Shown piece after piece: positions 36,513-47,467 of a DNA stretch of 64,000 bases. How positions within the stretch are numbered: the stretch's first letter is position 1; each line of letters opens with the position of its first letter. A program made the translations under genes and the position numbers. The DNA lies in contig PJRA01000077.1 of assembly GCA_016987375.1 (NCBI GenBank), positions 1,125,550 to 1,189,549 on the forward strand, in the 5' to 3' direction. This DNA comes from Brachionus koreanus (Eukaryota > Rotifera > Eurotatoria > Ploima > Brachionidae). A model generated the notes under the pieces. That model saw only the letters and a list, made by a program, of their open reading frames with translations, was not told where the DNA came from and did not search any database.

Positions 36513-39500
36513 TTAGATAGAAAATTTTTTCTTGTATAAACTTTGCTTATAACTATTCCAGTCTTTTTGAATTTGAAATTTTTTTTGCAAATCATAATCA
36601 CTCGGATACGGAAATATCTAAAAAAATTAATTTATTATTATAGAAATAAATTATTAAAAAAAAAAAAAAAAACTACTAGTTCTTTTAGTAAGATTTTTTT
36701 TGAGGGACACATGTATTTTGAGAAAAATTTTTTATTAATCAAAATACATTCAACACCATCTGATATCAGCATAGTCCGATTTTGCTCTTCTTCTAAAGAA
36801 TATGCAATTTCAACAAGACCCTAAATCTTGAAATAAAATATTTTTTTGCTAAAATTAAATTTAAATTACATAAATATCTTTTGATTTTAATTTCTTAATT
36901 TCCATACAGACTTTTCTTTCCTTATTGATCAAATTCTTTACATTGTCTTCTTCATCGGAATCAGACTCAATCACTTTGTCAAAATTGTATTGCAAATTTA
37001 ATTCATTATAAATTTCGTTTCGTAATATTGATGTATATCTTTGATTATTGCTGTGAAAATCTGTCAACAAAATTAAGTATAATAATAGTATTTTATTTCA
37101 AATTATATTTAAAAATATTACCTAAATAATTTAGTGGAGGATTTAGTGGTTTTTTAATGAAGGCTAGATTAGATTTGGGAATATTGATTTCTTTAATAAT
37201 TCGACATGTTCCTTGCTTAATAACGAATATCCAATCGTTCTTTAGGCTATTTTTGCAAATCAAAACTCCTTTTCTAAAAAATGTCAACAAACATATTTTT
37301 GGGTCGTCATAAGGTAGTTGATCTAGAGGCCAATTTGATAGGATATCAATTTGGCGCAAAAATGATATGTGATCCGGCTCCTGACCCCCTTTATTCTCCA
37401 TAAATATTTTCAAAAAGTCGTCTCTGTCTATTGTCAAAAGACTCACATTAGTGTGACAAATAACATTTTCTTGTCTAATTGAGCCATTTATTATTGCAAG
37501 TTCCTTAAAACTTTTCATTAAATAATTGAAAAAAAAGTGAGCGAATTTTTTATTTATTTGAATATTTTTTCTCTTTTAAAAAATAATTAAATTTTAAATT
37601 TTTTTATTCAGTGTAATAAATTAAATTTCATTGTTAATTTATTAAACTTTTTTATTTAAAAAAGGGTTTTGGCATAAAATTATTTATCTTTCCTTAAAAT
37701 GATCTAATAAAAGAAAAAAATAAACAAATGCTTAAAAAGTTGCACCATTTTGCATTTTGACCTTTTAAAAAAATGGTTTTAAGAGTTTTTAACATTTTAG
37801 TTTGTTATTTTGTACTAAATTAGACAAAACCGTAAACTCAATGATCGAAATTTTATGAAATGGTATCAAACTGATTGAGTTTTTTTTAAAAATTGTATTT
37901 TTAAAAATTCTTTTTGTTTATGCTTTCTAATAAATATTTTTTTATGTCGTTTGACTTCTGGATAAACTAGGATTTTAAATTTTTTCACTTTAACACTCAA
38001 AAACCGGATGACTTTTTTGACCCTTTTATTTAAATCTTTTTTTATTCTTTTTTTCAATGAAAATAAAATTTTTTTNNNNNNNNNNNNNNNNNNNNNNNNN
38101 NNNNNNNNNNNNNNNNNNNNNNNNNNNNNNNNNNNNNNNNNNNNNNNNNNNNNNNNNNNNNNNNNNNNNNNNNNNNNNNNNNNNNNNNNNNNNNNNNNNN
38201 NNNNNNNNNNNNNNNNNNNNNNNNNNNNNNNNNNNNNNNNNNNNNNNNNNNNNNNNNNNNNNNNNNNNNNNNNNNNNNNNNNNNNNNNNNNNNNNNNNNN
38301 NNNNNNNNNNNNNNNNNNNNNNNNNNNNNNNNNNNNNNNNNNNNNNNNNNNNNNNNNNNNNNNNNNNNNNNNNNNNNNNNNNNNNNNNNNNNNNNNNNNN
38401 NNNNNNNNNNNNNNNNNNNNNNNNNNNNNNNNNNNNNNNNNNNNNNNNNNNNNNNNNNNNNNNNNNNNNNNNNNNNNNNNNNNNNNNNNNNNNNNNNNNN
38501 NNNNNNNNNNNNNNNNNNNNNNNNNNNNNNNNNNNNNNNNNNNNNNNNNNNNNNNNNNNNNNNNNNNNNNNNNNNNNNNNNNNNNNNNNNNNNNNNNNNN
38601 NNNNNNNNNNNNNNNNNNNNNNNNNNNNNNNNNNNNNNNNNNNNNNNNNNNNNNNNNNNNNNNNNNNNNNNNNNNNNNNNNNNNNNNNNNNNNNNNNNNN
38701 NNNNNNNNNNNNNNNNNNNNNNNNNNNNNNNNNNNNNNNNNNNNNNNNNNNNNNNNNNNNNNNNNNNNNNNNNNNNNNNNNNNNNNNNNNNNNNNNNNNN
38801 NNNNNNNNNNNNNNNNNNNNNNNNNNNNNNNNNNNNNNNACATAATTTTTAAAAGCTATTTTAAAAAATTTTATTTCTGATAAAAAATATTTTAGTTTCA
38901 ATTTTTTAAAAAGGGGTCTAAAAAACTATTTGGGCTTTGTAGTGATAAATAAATAGACTTAACTTAAATAAACAATTTAAATTTGTTAAATCAATTTGGA
39001 GTTATTAATAACTTTATTTTTTTTAATAGATAATTTTAAACAAATTTTAATTTATAAGTACTGTTATTAAATATTTAATCTTTTTACTTATAGCTACAAT
39101 TTTAGGAATTAATTTTAATTAAGTGTTAACAATGTTTACATACAGGTAAGTATAAATGGAATTTTTTTCAATATTTGATTTTATAAGATTTAAAATTTCT
39201 TTAAAAACAAGAAATGTGTCATATGAATCAAACAGTTAACTGAAATAGCATTTCTTATCTTTGATATAATAATTCAAAAATATACCCCAAATGATTTTCC
39301 TTTGCGCAAAAAAGCAACATTTTTATTTTCAGTTTCACCAGTAATTTTGTTCTTACGAGTTACATAAACCGATGCGACACCTGATATTATAAAATAGTAG
39401 TTGTCAGCGCGATGATTTTGCCTTATTATTATTCTCCCAGTTTCAAAATCTTGTAAAATAGCTTTTTCAGCTATTGATCTTTGTATTTTCGGTGTAAATT

Positions 39501-39978
39501 CCAAAAATTCAGGCACTGATTCAATTAGAGATGCACAAACCGTCTTAATATGATTGCTATTTCGTTTTTCAGGAGACATTTTTAAAATTCTTTTTGTCTC
39601 TTCACTCAACCCAATCTAAACTTAAAATCAATAAAAAATCATCATTCAGTTATACTTTTTCTAACTTCTTTTGGTCTCGAAAAGTTATTTATATCAAACA
39701 AAACTCCCTCTAAAGCTGATTTTTCCTCATCTTGGCCTTCTTCTTGACTTTCTTCTTTTGTGTTCAAACCAACTGAATATACAGCCTGTCGGAGTAAAAT
39801 GAGCATTTTGCTGTATCTCCGAAAACGTGCCAGCATTGTCTAAAAGTATTTTTTTTTATATTTTCTGTGATAATTTGATTAAAAAACTAAGGTTTACTTC
39901 ATCGGACTCATTTTCTTCCGAAGACTTTATTGGCACATATTTAGATGGCAAAAGACTTATATTCTTTCTGCTACTCAT
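36513..39978 (-). CDS. CNBD2: Cyclic nucleotide-binding domain protein, CNBD2-like, seven exons
   Basis: Exons: 39898-39978, 39666-39839, 39286-39615, 37122-37503, 36870-37060, 36677-36820, 36513-36617. Phases agree and give 468 residues. Exon 2 begins ARFRRYSKMLILLRQAVYSV, as in CNBD2. Exons 3-4 hold the cyclic-nucleotide-binding fold (TGRIIIRQNHRADNYYFIIS; FLRKGKSFG joined to ELAIINGS, the phosphate-binding-cassette region). The C-terminus FPYPSDYDLQKKFQIQKDWN matches the family's LPYPSE-type end. In mammals CNBD2 binds cAMP and is needed for sperm. Human CNBD2 is longer (about 576). Exon 2 can end at a GTTAGA donor (in phase) or at GTATAA seven bases later (out of phase). The 1.8-kb intron 37504-39285 contains an assembly gap. 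Confidence 0.75.
37994..38945. mobile_element. TTAA-type element spanning the second assembly gap
   Basis: At 37990 TTAA is followed by CACTCAAAAACCGGATGACT, the form of the terminal repeats seen at 47041 and 41728. After the gap, the stretch about 38906-38945 (GGGGTCTAAAAAACTATTTG then TTTGTAGTG) matches the inverted end of the CACTAGAA family. The interior is unknown (N). The two ends may belong to one element or to two. Confidence 0.45.
38076..38839. other. Assembly gap (764 N)
   Basis: Lies in the intron between exons 3 and 4 of the CNBD2-like gene, between two MITE-like ends. Open frames called across it are artefacts. Confidence 0.99.
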
Positions 39979-40749
39979 CAAAAGTCTTTCTTTGTGAATT
40001 TTTTTAGATTGAATTAAGTTTTATTTAGAAATTTCTAAACACATAGAAATTTTTAAAAAATGTTGTAAATCTGTGTTGAATTCATGGAAGCCGTTATAAT
40101 TAAAATTTAAAATTTAATTAAATTGTTTTATTTGATTAAAGCTAAGAATGAATCCATTCAAGAGACCTCCATAATGGTCTGATCAGATTATTTTAAGAAA
40201 CCAATCTTTGATTTAAAATAAAGCTTAAAAAAGCAAAAAGTATTTACTGTAGGAATTTATTAGCTAAATTTCAAGGTATTTTAAGTTAATCGAAAGATAT
40301 CTTTTTTATTTAGTTTTTACTTTTAGTCAAACATTCATTAATTATTGATAATTTTTTAATAATTTTTTTTAGGAATATTCTTCTTAAGTCAAGGCAAAAG
40401 AAACGTTTATTTTATTTTTTCTAGTTTTCAATTTTGAGATTCAAAAAAATTATTAATCTGATAATTGAATTTTTCATTTTTGACAATTGACATTTATTCC
40501 TCAAAGAATTTAAATGAAATAATTAAATTGAAATTTGATGAATTTAGTAATTTAAAACATCGATATTTAACTATAATATAAAAAAAAATGAAAAATAAAA
40601 CGGTTTACTAAATAAAATAATAAAAAATTCTATTCAAAAAAAATATTTATTCTAAATAAATAAAGACTAATAAAGTCTATTCCTTGAAAATAATTACTAA
40701 ATTACTTAAATATTTTTTTATTATTTGAATACAATAAAAATCAAATATA

Positions 40750-41000
40750 ATAGCTGAATTATCTGAGACTACTATTGAGCGCGATATTGGTGTAATGGTG
40801 AATAACAAACTCAAATGGAATGATCAAATTGATAGCTGTGTTATAAAAGCTATAATATGCTTGGTATGCTCAAGAAAACATAGGTTTATCGGGATGCCCA
40901 ATCATTTTTGAAACTTTACAAAACATAGGTTAGACCCCATCTATAATACTAAGCACAAAGACGAGCACGAAACTTGTTCCACTTGTTTAAAGATAAGTTT
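40750..41000 (+). pseudogene. Non-LTR retrotransposon reverse-transcriptase C-terminal relic
   Basis: Plus-strand frames read ELSETTIERDIGVMVNNKLK, WNDQIDSCV, then after shifts NMLGMLK, SFLKLYK and LVRPHL. This is the thumb/C-terminal region of CR1/Jockey-type reverse transcriptases (typically ERDLGV, then YKSLVRPHLEYA). There are several frameshifts, so it is dead. It stands alone without a 3' tail. Confidence 0.7.
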
Positions 41001-41727
41001 ATTTAAATTAGCAGTGAGGATAAATATTCTAAATTCAAAAATTAAAATTTTATATAGATTCCTTTGCCTTCAACAAATCTTAACTTTTTTATAACTAAAA
41101 TTTTTTAATTTTCAAGCTTGAAGAGTCGTGTTAAAAAAATTGAAAATTCAAATGTTCTTTATGCTTTTTAATTTTGTTTTTATTTATCTGTATAATTTGA
41201 TGTTTTTATTTCAAGTAATTATAATCTAAGAAAAATTAAAAATCAAGCTAATTAATCAATTTTTTAGAAAAAAGTAATCTATTTAATTTAAATTCTAAAA
41301 TTTATAGATTCGAAATTAAATTTGTTGAGGCAACAAGATTACTTATACATTAATCTAATATTCATGATGAATTATTGTTACCTAGACATAGAGTTTACTT
41401 TTCAACTTATTTTTCTCTTTTTCTATCCGCGAAATGCTCAAAATAATATCCTGGATATTTTATTTTTTCATTAAAAATTTTTAGTCTTTAATTTATTTTG
41501 AAGAAGAAACTAAAATAAAAATTAGTAAATTATTATGTTTAGAGTATTTCTTATAAGTATTTTAGGTTAAAGAGTGAAAACGAAAAAAAATAGAATATTT
41601 TGAAAATATATTTTTAATAAAATCTTTTTGTTTGAATTCTCAAATGTAATCATAGAATAGTTGGTTAAGTACATGAAAATTTTATATTTCAACTTTTTAT
41701 AAACGCTCCTGTTTCAATTCCCTTTAA

Positions 41728-41942
41728 CACTAGAACGCCCGAGAGGTTTTTTAGACCCCTTTTTGAAAAATTGAAACTTGAATTTTATCACATGTAAATA
41801 AAATTTTAAAAATTGGCTTCTTTTAGCTAAAAATTTTGATTGTAATTTTTTAGAAAGAGAATAAATTTTCAAAAAAAATGTTTGATTTATCTGAATAACT
41901 TAATTTGAAATTTTAAAGGAAAAACAGTCGGGCTTTCTAGTG
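41728..41942. mobile_element. 215-bp MITE with CACTAGAA ends and TTAA target duplication
   Basis: Ends CACTAGAACGCCCGAGAGGT and, inverted, CACTAGAAAGCCCGACTG match over 14 of the first 15 bases. TTAA flanks both sides (41724-41727 and 41943-41946). TTAA duplication points to the piggyBac group. There is no open frame inside. Confidence 0.8.
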
Positions 41943-42250
41943 TTAAATACTGATTTTTCCAATAATTGATGGAATTATTTAAATATTAATAAATATTAAT
42001 TAAATAAAAATTTGAAAATTTTAAGTTTTTTTTAAATTTTTGACAAATATTTATGAAATTAGGTGGAATTCTAAAAATAAATTTATTATTAATTTATCAA
42101 GATTTAAGACTAGAGATTGAATCTAAGATGAAATAATAATTGCCATTCGAATTTGCAAAATTAGTTTTTTTAAATAAATTAAGCTTATGTATCATCTATT
42201 CATAGCAAGATAAATCACAATTTTTTTGAAGAAAGGGGTTTGAAACATGC

Positions 42251-42346
42251 GCCCCGTATTACAGAGATTTTTCCACCCTTAGCGGGTTTGGAACCCTCGA
42301 TCTCCTGCTTGCATGACTAACACACAAACCACTCGGCAATACGGGC
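42251..42346 (-). repeat. tRNA-derived SINE or tRNA pseudogene
   Basis: On the minus strand GCCCGTATTGCCGAGTGG starts an A-box-like element (TTGCCGAGTGG). A B-box-like GGGTTCCAAACCC follows about 45 bp later, and AATACGGG closes an acceptor-like stem with CCCGTATT. The spacing fits a long-variable-arm or derived tRNA, but the D and anticodon arms are not convincing, so a functional tRNA is unlikely. It directly abuts the broken frame at 42362. Confidence 0.55.
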
Positions 42347-42361
42347 TAGACTCTTTTCTAA

Positions 42362-42826
42362 ACTGTTCTCAACCTGGAAATAGTTAAAAGCTGGATTGGA
42401 GAAGAATTTTGTCAGAATCTGATTAAAAAAGGCCTTCACTCACTGAAGTCGGTTTACTTGAAGTTTTTCTTTGATGATCCTGATAATGGCAAAGACTTAA
42501 CCTCTTCAAAATTGCCTCAAACCACAATTCAACAGATGGACAATGAAGCAATTTTCTTTAAGGAGTTAATGAAAGATAGTGCAAATAAAAAAAAATAGGA
42601 ACCTGAAATCTACAAGATTAAAGATGGACATGAGGAGGAAATTTTAAAATTGGCAAACATTCTATCCCAAACTTATATTTTAGCAGGAATTACAAATATG
42701 ACTTTTTGGAATCAATACATGGATGAAATTCCAATGGTAGCAAGATTGGGTACTGTTACTAGAAAGCCTAAGCTTGAAATAATTGCACTTTTCATTCAGA
42801 AGATATTAAAAGAGATAAACAAATAA
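42362..42826 (+). pseudogene. Open frame of 155 codons with a single stop, unknown protein
   Basis: The plus-strand frame runs from after a TAA at 42359 to TAA at 42824-42826, with one internal TAG at 42596-42598. The first part reads VKSWIGEEFCQNLIKKGLHS and the second EEILKLANILSQTYILAGIT. The base composition is less AT-rich than the flanks and the codons look protein-like. It is probably the 3' part of a transposon gene cut off by the SINE-like insert at 42251-42346, or a dead host gene copy. I do not recognise the family. Confidence 0.45.
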
Positions 42827-43686
42827 AATAATTTTAAGTTTTTCACTATTACAAATAAAAATTTATTTTTTTTATAAATTTTTCACACAAATAGTTAAAT
42901 GAATATAATTCAAACCCACACTCAAAAACGGCTTTTTTTGCGTTTAAATGTCAGACCACGGTCTATTTTTTCACAAATAGAGTTTCAAATAAATGGAATT
43001 GATTATCCGAAAAGGTAATATGTGCAAAAATAATTCCAGCTTTAATCAGAAATTAATATTGTGACTTTTAAAATATCATGTGATTCTTAAAAATTATGGT
43101 ACTTTAAATAATTCTGTGATAATTATAAATTTACTGTGACACTTAAATATTTTTAATGACAAATAAATAAATTTATGTGAGAATTTAATTTTTTTGGTGT
43201 GTGATATTTTATTAATTATTTGATTTTTTTTACGAAGCTTTTTCTCTAAATTGGATTTGAAAGTCAAATCATTCTCAAAAATAATTATTTAATAAAAAAA
43301 ATATTTTTTTATTATATTTTGATAATAAAATTAATACATAAACATTATTTCATTTTTATGCTTCAACAAACCATGTTTAGCCCAAAGTATTCAAAATATA
43401 TAAAATTATTTTGACCTCAAAATTAATGAACCAAATGCCTTTTGAAGACATACTTTGAAGAGTAAACTTTAAAAATACTGAATTGAACCATTTAGGATGT
43501 TAATTCAATTTAAAAATGGTAAAATGACTTGAAAAATGTTAACATTTTTTGATTTTTAAATAAAAGTATTATTAATAAATTGAAAAATAGACTAAATGTT
43601 AAAATTACAAAGATAAATTTTATTTTTAAATATCTAAAAACACATTTATTCAACACAATTACAATTTTAAATTTAAAAAAAAAAAT

Positions 43687-44782
43687 CTAATTTCGTCTAA
43701 TTAACGATTTTGCGCTAAAATTTGGCGATATAGGATTTGTTAGTGGTTTACTTGATGGTTTGACTATAAAAGGCTTATAATGTTTAATAGGAGTAGATCG
43801 AATTATACTATTTGATCGTAGTTTTTTTATTTCGTCTTTTTCTATTTGAGTTCGACTAGTTTCAAGTTCATTTTTGATCATACCTGCTAGCCTTTCTTTT
43901 TCTTTTTTCATTCGCTCATATTCCATCCTTTTGTAAGCCCTCAATTCAGTATTTAGCAAACCTGCACCCGAGCTAGACCTCATATTAGAACCATTTAAGC
44001 TAATATTTGTTTTTGGTGTACTATTTACTTGGCGGTTGCAAAATCTATTCAATGAGTCTGACCGGCTATTCGCTTTAGCTGATAAATTATCAATTGAAAG
44101 TTTTACATTTTGTGGATTTAGCTTTGGAACAAATTTTATTCCGTAATACATGGGCAGAGGTGCTTTGTTCTTCTCACTAGAATTAGGTCTACTTAGCAAA
44201 TCAGGATTTTTATTTGAAGTGCTGTTTCTAGATCTAGATTGACGAGTGTTTTTTGCTGGTACATCTAGAATTATAGTTTCGTTTTTGCTGAAAGTTCTAG
44301 TCCGTTTAATATCGAGTTGTGGGGCTCTAATCACTCGAATGTCATCAATTTTTTGTTGAGGAATATTTTCTACTAATTTTGATTGTATATTTTCTTTTAT
44401 TTGTTGAGGTTTACGAATTAATTCTTTTTTAATATTATTTTTTGGTTCTGACTCGCTTTTAGTATAAGCTTTGGGGGGCTTAGTGTGTGATGGCTTTAAG
44501 GATTTAACGGGTTTAGCTGAACAGTTGGTAGAGTCCTTTAGAATACATGTTGGTTCATAGCAGGTTATTTTGACAGGCTGATCTGAAACTTTTAGAGAAG
44601 TAAATGGTTCTAAGTCAGTCAATTCTCCGACAATACCTGAATCTGAAAACAAAACTTAATATAAGAAAAATACAATTAAAAAATTGATTACCAAAGCAAA
44701 AATCAGCTCCGTCATGAATGTTAAAAGCTTCTCTGGAAGTAAAATCTACAAATTGAGGACAATTCAAATTTTCAAGTTCCAT
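43687..44782 (-). CDS. TPX2: TPX2-like spindle assembly factor, short form
   Basis: Microtubule-nucleating spindle factor that activates Aurora A. Two exons, 44692-44782 and 43687-44642, joined in phase by a 49-bp intron, encode 348 residues. The N-terminus CPQFVDFTSREAFN with GADFCFD follows the Aurora-binding pattern of TPX2. The C-terminus has a basic coiled coil (LRAYKRMEYERMKKEKERLA), then STPIKHYKPFIVKPSSKPLT and NPISPNFSAKS, which matches the C-terminal signature of vertebrate TPX2 (RKYQ..xIKSSDxPLTxPxSPxFS). The middle is Ser/Lys/Pro-rich and poorly conserved. It is less than half the length of vertebrate TPX2 (about 750), as in other short invertebrate forms. Aurora-binding aromatic residues are weakly matched. 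Confidence 0.78.
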
Positions 44783-45969
44783 TTTGTTTGCTATTTGATA
44801 ATTGAATTACATTATATGAAAAAAATAGAAAAATTTTGACAGTTAAAAAGAGTTTTTTAACGGTCGAAAAGGTCAATTTGTTAGTATAAAAATGAGCGTG
44901 TATTTTAATGCAATGACATGTTTATAGTCTGAATATTCTTTTTTATCACATTTCAACTAGATAAGATTTGCTGTACCACAATAAAAAGGACATCTGGCAA
45001 GTCAAGTCAAATCTGAATTCTCATTTCGAATGTGATAGCTTGTTCACAAAAAAAAGATTGATAAATAGGAGTAAATGAAAATTTTTCTATGATTAAAAAG
45101 TTTATAAAAAAAAATTTAAGTATTTTAGAATTGAATTAATTTATTTTTTTGAATTCTAATAAAAAAATTTCTTTTAACTCAATAAAATTTAAATTGATTA
45201 AAAAAATGTTGAAAAATCCAATTTTTTTTGTTGATAAATTCGCAAAAAAAATACAAAAATACAAAAAGTAAGAGATGTGACACTTAAATATTCCAAATAT
45301 TTAATTTTTCTAAAAAAAGGCAAAGATTAGATTTGGGATAATTGATTGATTTATTAAAAAATAGAAAGTAACGAATGAGACTAAGTATGCTGCGTTATGT
45401 TTAAGTTTTTTTGTAGTATATTTTATTATAGTTAATTTTAATTTATCAAATGAGGAAATATTTTTGTTCAATTTTTTAGAATAAAAAAAAAGACCGATTT
45501 GATTTTTATTTCATCGTTTAAATAATTTAAAATACAAGGGTAGCAGTTTTTTCCAAAAATTGCATAATTTATTCCATTAATTAAATTATTTCATCTAATC
45601 CGTTTACTAATTTAAACATCTATCAAATAGTAATAATAGTTTATCAAAAGTTACATCATGAATTTTCAAAAAAAAGTTTAATCAACTTTATGTACAACTA
45701 ACATTAGCATTAATAATATTTTTATTTTTTTTTTTTTTTTTTGTTTTTTGAATAATACTTATACTTTGTCTTATAAACTACATTCTTTTTTTTTATTTTT
45801 TCTATTTTTCTTATTTTTAAAATTTTTTTTTTACATCGCCTTAAAGGCGTTAACTGAAATGAATAAATAAATATAACGTATATGCTTAATAGCTCCTCCC
45901 TCGCATTATAGTGACAGCTTATTTGAAGTATTCAAGCCTGAACTCACCAAGTGAAATGTTCAATGTCCA

Positions 45970-46708
45970 ATGTTCCCAACAAATAAAGTTAATCGATCTC
46001 AAAGTAAGAAGAATGAGGGGTGATTTAATTCAAATATTTTTAAAATCATAAATGGTTATCAAATTGTTACATTAAAAAATGGAATGAACCTTTTAAACCC
46101 AATATAAATGTGAATATACAATTAACAATTTGACTATGCTTTTATCCCTCTTTCAAGTTCGACTCAAAAAATTACCGGTGATCTACAAAAAATGCAAAAC
46201 CGAATTTTGAGACACATTAAGTTTTTCCCACTGAAGACGAGAATTACAAACATCCACAAAAATTTAAATATTGACATGGTTGTAACTAGAACCAAATTAC
46301 TTTTAGACAAATTCCTCTTGAAGCGAGTAAACATCATCAATTAGTCAAAGATTTAGAATGCTATTCAACTAATTCGTACGAAATAAACCCGAAATTTCGC
46401 TCACTGTATGAAGAATTTAAGAACGTGTTAAATAACTGATCCTTTAAACTGCCAAATCACAAATTTATTTTTACTTTTTTTTTCACTTTTTTCTCTTTTT
46501 TTCTTTTTTTAAATGATCCTTTTATTCGTTAAAATCTCTAATTATTTAACCAATATCTGTCAATATTTTTATTTTTTTTAATGTATTTTACTCAAATTTG
46601 TATTTTTTTTATATTTATTTTTAAATCGCTAGGCTGAAAAGAAGGACTTAGTTCCATTCTGTGTGGCCTGAGGTTTACCTCAAATTATTTATTAAATAAA
46701 TAAATACA
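45970..46708 (+). pseudogene. Non-LTR retrotransposon 3' ends (two relics) with A-rich tail
   Basis: First, KVRRMRGDLIQIFKIINGYQ, the usual last conserved block of CR1-like reverse transcriptases, at about 45995-46060. Second, ITGDLQKMQNRILRHIKFFP and IDMVVTRTKLLLDKFLLKRV at about 46165-46335, the last region of Jockey-like proteins, ending with a stop at 46438. The 3' part has a short GC-richer segment (GGACTTAGTTCCATTCTGTG) and a terminal run of TAAA/AAATA units (about 46685-46708), as left by target-primed retrotransposition. Frames are broken. Confidence 0.65.
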
Positions 46709-47040
46709 ATTAACACGAGTAGTTTTATGTAATTCTTTTAAAACGTTTATATCTCTATGAAAATATGAAGACTATATGGAATAGTATTTAATAACCATCT
46801 ATGTCCTAGACTTAATATCATGATGAATCTGACCTAAGATTCTATTCCTTTTTGAGGCAGCAAGTCACTTGCGAGTGTCTTTTCAGACAACATAAGATTT
46901 ACCATTAATTAAATCAGTCGTCAGGAATCACTTGATTTTTGCCAAAACTTGATTTTATCTCACATTTTCAAAAATTTAAATTGATGCATCTTTCATTACA
47001 CCAACTATTAATAATTCTGTATTATCATGAAGTAACTTAA

Positions 47041-47254
47041 CACTCAAAGGACCGGCTATTTTTGTCAAAAAATTTGTTTAAATGTAACATTAGCTCCATA
47101 AAAGTCTGTAACATGAAAAAGGCTAAATTTATAAGACCATTATCAAAGCCTTAAAATAAATATTAAAACATGAATAAATGATTAATAGTTAATTGAAAAA
47201 TTAAATTTGAATTTTTGAGAAAGTTTCAAATTGACCTCGCCGGTCCTTTGAGTG
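47041..47254. mobile_element. 214-bp MITE with CACTCAAAGGACCGGC ends at a TTAA site
   Basis: A perfect 16-bp terminal inverted repeat CACTCAAAGGACCGGC lies at both ends. It is flanked by TTAA (47037-47040) and TTAG (47255-47258), the latter a one-base decay. It has no coding potential. The ends are related in form to the CACTAGAA elements at 41728 and 61051, and to the stretch at 37994. Confidence 0.82.
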
Positions 47255-47467
47255 TTAGATAATACATTTATACTGTTTCGATAAAAAGCACACTTTTGCA
47301 GACAGCTGTATAGAGTATAAATTTTTTTTTTGTCCTACAGGTGGATCTTTATTAACAAATTTTTTTTTTTAAATTTTTTTTATTCATTTTAAACTTTATT
47401 ACGCTTTGACCAAAAATAAAGTTATTTTCGAAAATTCATCTATTACAACTGAATAATTCATTTAAAT

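Noticed and set aside
37866..38901. Four overlapping open frames of 260-325 codons
   Set aside because: They are produced by the N run 38076-38839; the flanking residues are low-complexity Lys/Phe.
42251..42346. Functional tRNA gene
   Set aside because: Box A, box B and an acceptor-like stem are present, but the D and anticodon arms do not fold convincingly.
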